The notes under the pieces were generated by a model. That model made no database searches and was not told the origin of the DNA. It worked only from the letters and a program-made list of their open reading frames with translations. From positions 58,606 through 122,605 of the forward strand of contig CAYNWK010000002.1 in NCBI GenBank assembly GCA_964400875.1: a DNA stretch of 64,000 nucleotides. Reading direction: 5' to 3'. This document shows, piece after piece, positions 44,187-52,804 of the stretch. The stretch comes from CAYNWK01 sp964400875. GTDB lineage: Bacteria; Chloroflexota; Anaerolineae; Anaerolineales; UBA4823. Numbering within the stretch: the first letter of the stretch is position 1; every line of letters starts with the position of its first letter. Made by a program: the position numbers and the translations under genes.

Positions 44187-44258
44187 GCCCCAATAGCTCA
44201 AAGGATAGAGCAAGGCTCTCCTAAAGCCGAGATCCGGGTTCGACTCCCGGTTGGGGCT
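44187..44258 (+). tRNA. tRNA-Arg (anticodon CCT)
   Basis: Acceptor GCCCCAA pairs with TTGGGGC; D arm GCTC/GAGC; anticodon loop CTCCTAA gives CCT (reads AGG); T arm CGGGTTCGACTCCCG. The anticodon stem has one A-G mismatch at its top. CCA is not encoded. It is followed 54 nt later by the first hairpin-RNA promoter. Confidence 0.9.
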
Positions 44259-44311
44259 TTTCCCGGGATAAGCGGCCCCAGAAATCTTATCGAATCTTCA
44301 TGTTCTGTACC

Positions 44312-44394
44312 TTGCATTGTTTGAAAATCTAGAGTAATATATGCGCTGTCAGGCGACTGGGTGCCCCCCTCACCCAGTCGTCTGGCTTTTAAGC
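44312..44394 (+). ncRNA. Hairpin RNA unit 1 with its own promoter
   Basis: TTGCAT (44312-44317), 17-bp spacer, TAATAT (44335-44340); start near 44347. A 14-bp hairpin follows at once (44350-44363 with 44371-44384, one wobble) around the loop CCCCCCT, and ends in TTTT. The RNA would be about 45 nt. The apical stem GGGTG/CACCC and loop are identical in units 1 and 3 and differ by one wobble in unit 2. Confidence 0.6.
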
Positions 44395-44446
44395 CGGTTT
44401 GGGAACCATCCAGGCATTTCAACAATGATTTTGTAACGATTTGAAA

Positions 44447-44526
44447 ATGAAAATTTTGTTGAATTAAGGTAAGATAACGAATGCAAACGTCTGGGTGCCC
44501 CCCTCACTCAGGCGTTTGCATTTTTT
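44447..44526 (+). ncRNA. Hairpin RNA unit 2 with its own promoter
   Basis: ATGAAA (44447-44452), 17-bp spacer, TAAGAT (44470-44475); start near 44482. A 17-bp hairpin (44481-44497 with 44505-44521, two wobbles) carries the same CCCCCCT loop and runs into TTTTTT. The lower stem sequence differs from the other units but stays paired. Confidence 0.6.
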
Positions 44527-44578
44527 ATCCACCAGGTCTGGGAAATTGTTAAAGGTTCGTTAAGTTCTTCAGTTACGC

Positions 44579-44658
44579 TTGCAATTTCGGTAAAAATCAA
44601 GTAAGATACTGCCAACAAGCGTTTGGGTGCCCCCCTCACCCAAACGCTTGTTGTTTTT
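44579..44658 (+). ncRNA. Hairpin RNA unit 3 with its own promoter
   Basis: TTGCAA (44579-44584), 17-bp spacer, TAAGAT (44602-44607); start near 44614. A perfect 17-bp stem (44613-44629 with 44637-44653) encloses CCCCCCT and is followed by TTTTT. Its loop lies 132-134 nt after the loop of the preceding unit, the same step as between units 1 and 2. Confidence 0.62.
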
Positions 44659-44735
44659 AATCCCCGATTCGAATTTGTGAGAATGGGATACAATCAGCCT
44701 GTCAAGGTGTTCGCTGCTTCCCCGTCTAGAGTCGT

Positions 44736-45968
44736 ATGCATTTCGAAACATCTGAATCCAACCTGCTTACTCAATTCAAAATTTTCTTGTGTTTGTGCTT
44801 TTTGATTTCCGGATTTATCTCACCCGAATCCGGTCAGACTGCTTATGTCAGCTCGCTGGCCGCGCTGCCTTTGCTCACCGTGGACGATCTCTCGTACATC
44901 GGTGCGTTCAGCGTCCCCAACCAAGATGGCTACGGGAACCCGCTGGGCTACAGCGGACACGCCCTGGGGTATAACCCTGCGATGCACTCGCTCTTCTTTG
45001 GTGGGCACGACTGGTATCAGCAGCTCTGCGAGATTGGCATCCCGGCGGCGATCGATCTCAGCCAGATCGCGCCGGTTCTGCAGGAGTGCACGGATGTCAC
45101 CGAAGGCAAACTGGGCAACATCGACGAGGGCAGTATTAAACTCGGCGGGACACTGGTCTTTAACGACCGCCTGATCGTCTCAGCGTACTCGTATTACGAC
45201 GCGGATGGGGACCAGGCTGTCTCACACTTCGTTTCCCAACTGGATCTTTCCCAAAGCGGGGATGTCTCTGGACCTTTCCAGGTAGGTGATTGGGCCGGGA
45301 TTGTCTCCGGCTACATGGCCCCCGTTCCGGCGGAGTGGCAGGCAACCTTGGGCGGTTCGGCCCTGACCGGCAATTGCTGTTTGTCGATCATCAGCCGCAC
45401 TTCATACGGCCCTGCAGTCTCGATCTTCGATCCCGATGACGTCGGCATGGTGGACCCCGTCCCGGCGACGCCGCTGCTTTACTATCCTGCGGCTCACCCT
45501 CTGGCTGAATGGGACGCCACCAGTATGTACTTCAACGGCAGCACCAACATCGTCGGTGTGGCTTTTCCCCCCGGTACCAGGAGCGTGCTCTTCTTCGGAC
45601 GGCAGGGTATTGGCGAGTTCTGCTATGGTGAAGGGGCCGCCTGCGAGGACCCGATCGACTCTTCCAAAGGCACCCATGCCTATCCGTACGTACACCAGGT
45701 CTGGGCTTATGATGCCCTCGACCTGCAGGCTGTCGAAGAGGGTGGGATTCAGCCCTGGGAGCCGCGCCCCTACGCCATCTGGCAGTTGAACCAGATGGAG
45801 AACTCAGGAGGCGCGACCATCGCCGGCGCGACCTACGATCCGGCCAGCGGGCGAGTTTACCTCACCGAGCGATACGGTGAAAATCCAGCCGTGCACGTCT
45901 ACCAGATCGCCGCCGGGGGTTCGCCTGGATCCAACAAAGCGATTTATCTTCCGCTTCTCAACAATTAA
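44736..45968 (+). CDS. Secreted protein of unknown function with YLPLLNN C-terminus
   Basis: Not recognised by family. The 410-residue product has an N-terminal signal-like stretch (about 15-35, IFLCLCFLISGFI), several Cys that could form disulfides, repeated strand motifs and a C-terminal YLPLLNN that follows a Gly/Ser linker. The YLPL-type ending is common in Chloroflexota exported proteins; its function is unknown to me. Repeated D-x-G-Y and FF/LF-GG pieces suggest a beta-propeller-like fold. It lies just after the hairpin-RNA array; TACAAT (44689-44694) is a possible promoter. Confidence 0.7.
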   Translation: MHFETSESNLLTQFKIFLCLCFLISGFISPESGQTAYVSSLAALPLLTVDDLSYIGAFSVPNQDGYGNPLGYSGHALGYNPAMHSLFFGGHDWYQQLCEIGIPAAIDLSQIAPVLQECTDVTEGKLGNIDEGSIKLGGTLVFNDRLIVSAYSYYDADGDQAVSHFVSQLDLSQSGDVSGPFQVGDWAGIVSGYMAPVPAEWQATLGGSALTGNCCLSIISRTSYGPAVSIFDPDDVGMVDPVPATPLLYYPAAHPLAEWDATSMYFNGSTNIVGVAFPPGTRSVLFFGRQGIGEFCYGEGAACEDPIDSSKGTHAYPYVHQVWAYDALDLQAVEEGGIQPWEPRPYAIWQLNQMENSGGATIAGATYDPASGRVYLTERYGENPAVHVYQIAAGGSPGSNKAIYLPLLNN

Positions 45969-46003
45969 ATTTTTCCTGCCGGGTTCCAAATTTCTTCCAC
46001 GGT

Positions 46004-46095
46004 CAGGAGTTACCCATTTCAAGTAGGAACCGGGTGTTTTGGCGGGCTTCCCCCGCCAAAACATTTCTGACCCTCATCTAAATGCGTAAATCCCA
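46004..46095 (+). mobile_element. TTACGCA MITE (copy 7)
   Basis: Ends CAGGAGTTACCCA and TGCGTAAATCCCA. The core is a perfect 12-bp inverted repeat TGTTTTGGCGGG / CCCGCCAAAACA (46035-46046 with 46052-46063) around a 5-nt loop. It lies between two convergent genes and may act as their terminator. No clear target duplication. Confidence 0.7.
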
Positions 46096-46102
46096 AATAG
46101 TG

Positions 46103-47362
46103 TTAACCGGCAGCAATGCGCGCTAAGGCCTCCCCAAATCGTTCGATCTCGGCGATGGTGTTGTAATGCACCGGCCCGACGCGCACCATCCCGCCGCTCT
46201 CTTCCACCCCCAGGCGTTCGGTCACCGATAAGGCATAGTAGTTGCCGTCCCAGACGTAGATGCCCGCTCGATCCAGCGCCTCGGCGGCCTGGCGAGGGTG
46301 CTTCCCTTTCAAGGTAAACGAGACCGTCGGCACACGCTGCTCTAGGCGCCGCTGGTCGGTCAGGCCGTAAACTGTCACACCGGGGGTCTCCGCCAGCACG
46401 TCCAGCAGCGCGCGGCTGAGCTCGTATTCATAAGCCCGGATCGCAGACAGGGCCTGTTTGAAGCGCAGGGCGCGTCCCTGATAACGACCCTGGTATTTTT
46501 CCGCGTAAGTCTCACCAAAAGTCGCGCCAACCCACTCGATATACTCGAGTGCGCCCAACACCCCAGCGTAGCCTTCGAAATTGCCTGTGCCGGTCTCGAA
46601 TTTTCCAGGTGGATCGGCCGGTGCCGGGCGCACCTTATAGGCGGTCAGATCATCTAAAAGGGCGTATTTGCCGTATAGAACCCCCACGTGAGGGCCGAAG
46701 TACTTGTAGGCAGAGCATACCAGGAAATCGCAGCCGAGCGCGCCGACGTCGATCGGGCCGTGGGGCGCGTATTGCACCGCGTCCAGGTAGACCAGCGCGC
46801 CGGCGGCGTGCGCGCGCTCGACGATACGGGCGACCGGGTTGATCGTGCCCAGGGCGTTGGAAGCATACCCTGCAGCGACCAGTTTGGGCTCGCGCGCCAG
46901 GGCAGCCTCGAGAGATTCCATGTCCAGGGTGCCGTCTTCGGGGTGAAAGTCTACCCAAAGCACCTCCAAACCGCGATCCTCGGCGAGCATGGTCCAGGGG
47001 GTAATGTTGGCGTCGTGATCCAGGCGGGTGACGACGAGACGGTCTCCCGGTTTGAACCGCCGACCGAGTGCGCGGCTGAGGTTGAAGGTCAACGAGGTCA
47101 TGTTGGGGCCAAAGACGATCTCTTCCGGGCGGGAAGCGTTTAGGAAATCCGCAGCTGCCGCCCGGGCTTCGTCGATCACCTTATCGGAGCGGCGGCTGGT
47201 CTCGAAGGCGCCGCCGTGGTTGGCGTTGCTCTCGGTCAGGTAAGCGGTGATCCGCTGCAGAGAGGCCTGGGCGATCTGGGTACCAGCGGGATTGTCCAGG
47301 AATATTGCCGGTCGCTCTAAAGCAGGAAATTGGGCGCGGATCAAGTCGTTGTCGAGGGTCAT
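46103..47362 (-). CDS. Class V aminotransferase, cysteine desulfurase-like (VC1184 family)
   Basis: The 419-residue PLP enzyme has the class V fold with FLDNPAGTQI at the start, HDANITPW, SNALGTINPV, and the PLP-Lys in CSAYKYFGPHVG (about 218-229). This matches the SufS-like VC1184 family, whose sulfur-acceptor role is not established. AGGAGG lies 4 nt before ATG 47362. It lies 13 bp after mobA on the same strand, and a sulfur link to molybdopterin making is a reasonable guess. Confidence 0.85.
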   Translation of the reverse strand: MTLDNDLIRAQFPALERPAIFLDNPAGTQIAQASLQRITAYLTESNANHGGAFETSRRSDKVIDEARAAAADFLNASRPEEIVFGPNMTSLTFNLSRALGRRFKPGDRLVVTRLDHDANITPWTMLAEDRGLEVLWVDFHPEDGTLDMESLEAALAREPKLVAAGYASNALGTINPVARIVERAHAAGALVYLDAVQYAPHGPIDVGALGCDFLVCSAYKYFGPHVGVLYGKYALLDDLTAYKVRPAPADPPGKFETGTGNFEGYAGVLGALEYIEWVGATFGETYAEKYQGRYQGRALRFKQALSAIRAYEYELSRALLDVLAETPGVTVYGLTDQRRLEQRVPTVSFTLKGKHPRQAAEALDRAGIYVWDGNYYALSVTERLGVEESGGMVRVGPVHYNTIAEIERFGEALARIAAG

Positions 47363-47375
47363 TATTCCTCCTGAT

Positions 47376-47972
47376 TCAAGTAGAAAGGTTTTCTTCGGCC
47401 AGGGCCTCCGCCCGGCGAAACTCATCGGGGGTATTTACGTTCCAAAAAGCGATCTGGCGAGGGTCGTACTCTTGGATGACCTCCGCAGCCAACTCACCAA
47501 GTTTGACCGCACCGAACCACGAAATCAAGCGCCATTGCCCCTCATCCAAAGCCCGTTCGACGGCTTCCACGCAGGCGTCACAGCGATAGACGGCATGAAA
47601 AGGTTCAAAGCCATGTTCGGTGCGCGGCACGACGGCGTCCAGCGCCTCAGCAGACAATCGCCTGCGCGCCGCGGCCAGCAGCTCGATATTGACGAAGGGC
47701 ATATCGCAGGCCACCACGGCAACCACGGGATGGTTGGCTACACGAAGCGCCGTGTACAGCCCGCCTAAGGCCCCTCGCCCCGGTCTCACGTCCGGATAAG
47801 TCGGCAGTCCCAGGAAAGCATACTCGCTTGGATCGTTGGCGGTCACCAGCACTTCATCACCCAACGGCGAGACCCGTTCAACCACGCGCTCGATCAGCGG
47901 CCGTCCCAGGAAAGTCATCAATGCTTTATCCTGCCCCATGCGGCTCGATTCACCGCCAGCCTGGACGACCAC
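47376..47972 (-). CDS. mobA: Molybdenum cofactor guanylyltransferase MobA-like
   Basis: The 198-residue nucleotidyltransferase begins VVQAGGESSRMGQDKAL, the GxxSxRMGxDK signature of MobA, and has VVAVVACDMPFV (Mg site). It adds GMP to molybdopterin. No ATG fits: the open frame runs upstream with no ribosome site, and a GTG at 47972 lies just before the conserved VVQAGG. A longer non-ATG start is possible. TATAAT on the reverse strand at about 48066-48071 is a plausible promoter. The Mo-dependent oxidoreductase at 62 kb could be a client. Confidence 0.75.
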   Translation of the reverse strand: MVVQAGGESSRMGQDKALMTFLGRPLIERVVERVSPLGDEVLVTANDPSEYAFLGLPTYPDVRPGRGALGGLYTALRVANHPVVAVVACDMPFVNIELLAAARRRLSAEALDAVVPRTEHGFEPFHAVYRCDACVEAVERALDEGQWRLISWFGAVKLGELAAEVIQEYDPRQIAFWNVNTPDEFRRAEALAEENLST

Positions 47973-48065
47973 GCTGAGTTGGTCACCGGAATTTTGTCTG
48001 GTTGCGTGGATAGTAGGCTCCCGGATTGATTTGCGAATAATCGATGATTTACGGCGCGGATTGAT

Positions 48066-48071
48066 TATAAT
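48066..48071. promoter_or_regulatory. Symmetric ATTATAAT -10 between mobA and amrS
   Basis: ATTATAAT is self-complementary and can serve as a -10 box on either strand. Reverse-strand use would place the mobA transcript start near 48059. Confidence 0.35.
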
Positions 48072-48181
48072 TGAGTTCGACGGACGAATAATATGACAAA
48101 CACAAGCTGAATCTTTGCCGGTATGATATCCTTGATTTTGACGAAACGGTACGAAGACAACCCTGAGGCCAGAATGTAGCC

Positions 48182-49297
48182 ATGTCAACCTTGGAAGCAG
48201 CCCTCGACCGCCTGACCGTGGAGGGTGACCTTTACGAAAAGCTCCCCGGCGGCGCGTTGCGCTGTTACGCCTGCGGCCACCGCTGCTTGATCCGCCCGGG
48301 TCGGCGTGGCATCTGCCAGGTGCGCTTTAATGTGGAGGGTGAGCTGCGCGTCCCGTGGGGCTACGTCGCCGCGCTGCAAGCCGACCCCATCGAGAAGAAA
48401 CCCTTCTTTCATTTCTTGCCTGGAACCGATGCGCTGACCTTCGGCATGCTGGGTTGCGATTTTCACTGCGGATATTGCCAGAATTGGCTGACCTCCCAGG
48501 CAATGCGTGATCCGGCCTCCGATGTCGCCGCGGGGCTGATCCAAAAAGTAACCCCCGAACAGATGGTCGCCTACGCGCGCAGGCACGGAGCCGGCGTGGT
48601 CGCCTCGTCCTATAATGAACCGCTGATTACCACGGAATGGGCGGTCGCCATTTTCGAGCGCGCCCAGCAGGCCGGGTTGAAATGCGCTTACATCTCCAAC
48701 GGCAACCTTACTCACGAGGCGCTCGAGTACCTCCGCCCGTATATCGTCGGTTACAAGATCGACCTGAAGACCATGCAAGACAAACATTACCGCAAATTGG
48801 GCGGGGTGCTCGAACATGTACTGGAGGGTATTCGCCTGGCGCACAGCATGGGTTTGTGGGTCGAGGTGGTCACCCTGGTGGTGCCAGGTTTCAACGACAG
48901 CACCGAAGAACTGATGGACGCGGCCCGCTATATCGCTTCCGTCTCAACGGATATACCTTGGCACGTAACTGCCTTCCATCCAGATTACAAAATGACCGAT
49001 CCGGCGCCTACCACCATCGAAACCCTGATCCGCGCGGCCGAGATTGGCCAGGAAGCGGGTTTGAATTACGTTTACGCCGGCAATATCCCCGGACGTGTTG
49101 GGGAATACGAGAACACCTACTGCCCGGACTGCCAGAGCTTGTTGATCGAGCGTTATGGCTACGCCATCCAGGATTACCGCATCACTGCCCAGGGCAAATG
49201 CCCCAACTGCGGTCGCGCCATCCCTGGCATTTGGACCGATCGACCGGAAGACGTGCGCCTCAACGGATTCGGATTGCCGAGACGGATCGCTCGCTAG
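48182..49297 (+). CDS. amrS: AmmeMemoRadiSam system radical SAM enzyme
   Basis: The 371-residue radical SAM protein has an N-terminal zinc-like CYACGHRC loop, the cluster motif CDFHCGYCQN (about 92-101, CX3CX2C), and a C-terminal CPDCQ/CPNC ribbon. The order CYACGHRC, LGCDFHCGYCQN, YNEPL matches AmrS, the radical SAM member usually encoded with Memo- and AMMECR1-type proteins. Neither partner is in the window. The substrate is unknown. Confidence 0.85.
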   Translation: MSTLEAALDRLTVEGDLYEKLPGGALRCYACGHRCLIRPGRRGICQVRFNVEGELRVPWGYVAALQADPIEKKPFFHFLPGTDALTFGMLGCDFHCGYCQNWLTSQAMRDPASDVAAGLIQKVTPEQMVAYARRHGAGVVASSYNEPLITTEWAVAIFERAQQAGLKCAYISNGNLTHEALEYLRPYIVGYKIDLKTMQDKHYRKLGGVLEHVLEGIRLAHSMGLWVEVVTLVVPGFNDSTEELMDAARYIASVSTDIPWHVTAFHPDYKMTDPAPTTIETLIRAAEIGQEAGLNYVYAGNIPGRVGEYENTYCPDCQSLLIERYGYAIQDYRITAQGKCPNCGRAIPGIWTDRPEDVRLNGFGLPRRIAR

Positions 49298-49353
49298 CCC
49301 GATCAGAGCAACCAACCCTGGCACGTCCCTTGCACGGATAAAATGAACTGCCC

Positions 49354-51600
49354 ATGAGCACTCCCATTGACCTCGTTCTCCTCCCCCTGATCCGTCGCGG
49401 CGGACAGATTCAAACGGACTTCCCAGGCCTGCACGTAGCCACCCCGCCGCGCCGTCCTGCACGCCACCGGCGGGGAGAACAACTGATCCTCTATTTGAAC
49501 CTGGCTGGCAATGCCCCCCTGGCGCCGCAATACTTGGATCAGCTGCTCAGCGGCTTATCCGAGGCCTATTACCAATCCTCCGGGTCGGTGACGTCTGCGC
49601 AGCGCAGGATAGCCGAGACGCTCAACGAATACCTGCTGGAGCGCAACCTGCGCAACGCCAGCACCGGCCACCAGGCTATCGGCCTGTTTTCCCAGGTGGT
49701 GTTTAGCGGAAACCGGCTTTCAATCGCCCATTCCGGACCGACGCACACCTTCTTGATCATCTCCGGAGAAACCCAGGACCTTTACGACCCCCAGCTCGGC
49801 GGGAGAGGTTTGGGTGTAAGCCGTACCACCGCGATTCGCTTCAACCAGTCCAACCTGAGGCCAAATGAGGCTCTGCTGCTGACACCCGATCCGCCGGTGG
49901 AGTGGACTCCCACATCGCTGCAAAGCATCTACAGCCAGGGACCGGAAAACTTGCGCTACCGGCTGCTCACGCAAGGTAACCGGGATCTCAACGCCGTCCT
50001 GCTGCAAGCCGAAGTTGGCGATGGCCGGGTGCGCCTCTTGCGGCCAGTACGCCCGGAAACCCCGCCGCCTACGCAAGCCAAACCTCCACAGCCAGCTCCT
50101 GTCAGGGCCACGCAAGAAGGGACGCCCGCGTCCGGATCGGCGCAGCCCAGATCCCAACCTTTCCGTCGACCGGCCAGACAGCCTGCGGAGGTAGAAAGAC
50201 CAGCGGTCCCATCGCAAGCTGTGACGACACCTCCTGCCGGAACAACTCAGCCGCCTACGCCTCGCCGCGCGGCTCCACGTCTGCCCTCCATAGATCTGTC
50301 ACCGCTGAAGTCCGTTCTCGGCACGGTGGGAGGCGCGTTCAGCAAGACCTTTGCCAGCCTGGGCCGCGCCACCGGCGGTCTGCTTCGCCAGACCTTACCC
50401 GATGAAGGCCTGTTCACCCTACCTGCCTCGACGATGGCTTTTGTTGCCATCGCCATCCCTTTGCTGGTCGTCACGGTCGCCACCCTGGTTTATTTCCAGC
50501 GTGGGCGGGCAGCCCAATATGAAATTTACTTCACGCAGGCTATGCAATCTGCTGCACAGGCCGAAGCCCAGTCCGAACCCAACGAGCAGCGGCAAGCCTG
50601 GACCGAAACACTAGAGATCCTCAATCAGGCTGAGGGTTACCAGACGACCGCCGAGTCCGAAGCTTTGCGGTCGCACGCGCGCTCGATCCTCGATGCGCTC
50701 GATTACGTGGAAAGGATAAATTACCAGCCCGCGTTGAATCGCGAGCTCGATGAAACCGTGGTCATCTCCCGGATGGTCACGGCCGGCAACGACCTCTATA
50801 TGCTTAATGCCACCGACGGCGTCGTGCTGCGCGCCGCTTATACCAATACCGGTTATGCGCTGGACCCTGCCTTCCAATGCGGACCAGGGCCTTACGGCGC
50901 CTATATCGTTGGCGCGCTGGTGGACATCGCTCCTTTGCCCTCGAATAATGACCTCAACGCAGATTTGCTGGCTATTGACGGCAACGGAAATTTGCTCTAC
51001 TGCATCCCGGCTGATGCTCCCCTGGCAGTGCAGATGCGCCCTCCAGATACGAACTGGGGCACGCCCATCAGGGCATCGCAAAATAACGGGGATCTCTATA
51101 TCCTGGATCCCCAGGTGAACGCCGTGTGGATTTTCCGGGACGCAGACGTTTCTGAAGAACCGAGATTATTCTTCGGCGAACAGGTCCCACCCATGGCGGA
51201 TGTGATAGATCTGGCGATTAATAACAATGACCTCTTCCTGCTTCATGCCGATGGGCATATGACCACGTGTGTCTTCAGCGCATTAATCGAATCCCCCACG
51301 CGCTGCGAGGACCCGGCTGTCTATGCCGACGCGCGCCCAGGACGGCAGAACGGAACGGTTGTTGCAGAAGCTCGCTTCGATGAAATCTTATTTTCTCCCC
51401 CACCGGATCCTTCACTGTACCTGTTAGAACCGGAGTCCCAGTCCATCTACCACTTCAGCGTACGGCTGACCTTCCAGCGGCAGTACCGCCCCTTGAATCA
51501 CATCGCGGATGGCCCTGCCACCGCATTCAGCCTGGATCGCGATAATCACACCCTGTTCCTGGCAGTAGGAAACCAGGTGTTCTTCGGCGGCCTGCCCTGA
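49354..51600 (+). CDS. Membrane protein with a PP2C-like domain lacking metal ligands and an extracellular propeller-like domain
   Basis: The 748-residue product is in three parts. Residues 1-230 follow the PP2C fold: FSQVVFSGNRLSIAHSGPTHTFLI and NEALLLTPDPPV line up with the PP2C segments ending in GDSR and SDGL, but the metal Asp residues are replaced (HSGP, TPDPP), so phosphatase activity is unlikely. A Pro/Thr-rich linker (230-345) leads to one membrane helix (about 355-378). The C-terminal 360 residues are strand-rich with no match. TAAAAT ends 9 nt before the ATG. It converges with the true PP2C gene. Confidence 0.6.
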   Translation: MSTPIDLVLLPLIRRGGQIQTDFPGLHVATPPRRPARHRRGEQLILYLNLAGNAPLAPQYLDQLLSGLSEAYYQSSGSVTSAQRRIAETLNEYLLERNLRNASTGHQAIGLFSQVVFSGNRLSIAHSGPTHTFLIISGETQDLYDPQLGGRGLGVSRTTAIRFNQSNLRPNEALLLTPDPPVEWTPTSLQSIYSQGPENLRYRLLTQGNRDLNAVLLQAEVGDGRVRLLRPVRPETPPPTQAKPPQPAPVRATQEGTPASGSAQPRSQPFRRPARQPAEVERPAVPSQAVTTPPAGTTQPPTPRRAAPRLPSIDLSPLKSVLGTVGGAFSKTFASLGRATGGLLRQTLPDEGLFTLPASTMAFVAIAIPLLVVTVATLVYFQRGRAAQYEIYFTQAMQSAAQAEAQSEPNEQRQAWTETLEILNQAEGYQTTAESEALRSHARSILDALDYVERINYQPALNRELDETVVISRMVTAGNDLYMLNATDGVVLRAAYTNTGYALDPAFQCGPGPYGAYIVGALVDIAPLPSNNDLNADLLAIDGNGNLLYCIPADAPLAVQMRPPDTNWGTPIRASQNNGDLYILDPQVNAVWIFRDADVSEEPRLFFGEQVPPMADVIDLAINNNDLFLLHADGHMTTCVFSALIESPTRCEDPAVYADARPGRQNGTVVAEARFDEILFSPPPDPSLYLLEPESQSIYHFSVRLTFQRQYRPLNHIADGPATAFSLDRDNHTLFLAVGNQVFFGGLP

Positions 51601-51613
51601 TGCAGCCAGCAAG

Positions 51614-52804
51614 CTAACGGTCCAGGCTCGGCGGCGCTAAGGTTGAAGTAGGCCAGGGGGTATACGTCGCCTCGATCAGGGATTCTGTCGGTTCTTCTGT
51701 TTCTGGAAATAATGTAGCCAAGGTCACCGGATTCGTGCTGGCGCTCGTCGGCAAGGGCGCACTGTCCCCTTGTCCTCTTACCGTTGATACCGGTGTTGCC
51801 TGGATCACCGGATTGAGCACCGTTTCTCCGCCGGTCGTCTGCGCGGGGGTTGCCTCAGCAGTAACCCGATCTTGAGCCAGGAACAGGGCTGCGATCAACC
51901 CGATCCCCAACAGCAAAACCACCATTAATCCAAGCGTAAATCCCAGCAGCGAATTTCGCCGGCGGCGGCGTTCCGCGCCGGCAAATTTGGCATCTTGCTC
52001 CGGGACTTGAATGGTAAGTATGGTGATATTGTCGTGACCGCCGCGCTCGTTCGCCAGGTCAACCAGCTCATGAAGCGCCTGGTCGCGCTCCCTTGTGCTG
52101 ACCGTAGCGAGGATCTCTTCATCCTCTACCAGGTCCGTCAACCCGTCGCTGCATAAGATCAATCGGTCCCCGGCGCGCAGCCGGGTTCCCTGGTTTCCTT
52201 CCGCGCTATCATCCCTTTCTCCAGGACGCAACCGCAGGCGGAAGTCCGGCTCCGAAGGTTGTTGGGCACCGAGGTGGCGGCGGATCACGTGGGCGTTGGG
52301 GTGCTGGCGCGCTTGTTCCCTCGTCAAAACGCCCTGTTCGATCGCTTCCTGCACCCAGGTGTGATCGGTGGTCAGCTGCTGGATGCGTCCATCTCGCAGC
52401 AAGTAGATGCGCGAATCGCCTACCGCAGCGATGTACAGGCGGTCATCGATAATCCAGACGCAGGCACAGGTCGTGCTCATGCCTTGAAGCTGGTCGTCAG
52501 TGACGGAACGCTGGTAAATTGCCTCGCTGGATTCGATGAACGCTTTGTGTAGCGTCTCCAACGGCGCGCTTGCGTCGCTTTCCGCCACCCGGCGGCTGAG
52601 ATATTCTACGGCGATCTCTGCGGCAACTTCACCGGCGCGATGCCCCCCAACGCCGTCGGCTACGATGGCGAAGAGCGATGGGGTCTCATCTCGCCTGCCA
52701 ACCTGGTACGCTGAGACAGCGTAGCGGTCCTCATTGTTCTTGCCTTTCATCCCGGGATGAGTGATCGCCGCTACATGCAGGTGAGAACGCTCGACCGTGA
52801 TCAT
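51614..52804 (-). CDS. PP2C-type Ser/Thr phosphatase with membrane anchor
   Basis: The 396-residue protein has a full PP2C domain: KGKNNEDRY, ADGVGGHRAGEVA, GDSRIYLL, CSDGLTDLVEDEE and RGGHDNITI. A basic stretch and one transmembrane helix (about 285-308) then a Ser/Thr-rich outer tail follow. The ATG at 52804 overlaps the FHA gene stop (ATGA), so translation is coupled. It should remove phosphate from Ser or Thr on envelope or cytoplasmic substrates. No Ser/Thr kinase is in the window, though one is expected as a partner. Confidence 0.9.
   Translation of the reverse strand: MITVERSHLHVAAITHPGMKGKNNEDRYAVSAYQVGRRDETPSLFAIVADGVGGHRAGEVAAEIAVEYLSRRVAESDASAPLETLHKAFIESSEAIYQRSVTDDQLQGMSTTCACVWIIDDRLYIAAVGDSRIYLLRDGRIQQLTTDHTWVQEAIEQGVLTREQARQHPNAHVIRRHLGAQQPSEPDFRLRLRPGERDDSAEGNQGTRLRAGDRLILCSDGLTDLVEDEEILATVSTRERDQALHELVDLANERGGHDNITILTIQVPEQDAKFAGAERRRRRNSLLGFTLGLMVVLLLGIGLIAALFLAQDRVTAEATPAQTTGGETVLNPVIQATPVSTVRGQGDSAPLPTSASTNPVTLATLFPETEEPTESLIEATYTPWPTSTLAPPSLDR

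Noticed and set aside
44312..44658. The three C-loop hairpins as three simple terminators for tRNA-Arg or sdhB
   Set aside because: A single transcript needs only one terminator. Each hairpin has its own -10/-35 set with 17-bp spacing and an identical loop, so independent short transcripts fit better, though not proven.
44312..44658. CRISPR-like repeats
   Set aside because: Three copies with non-identical repeats and unique promoters between them do not match a CRISPR array.
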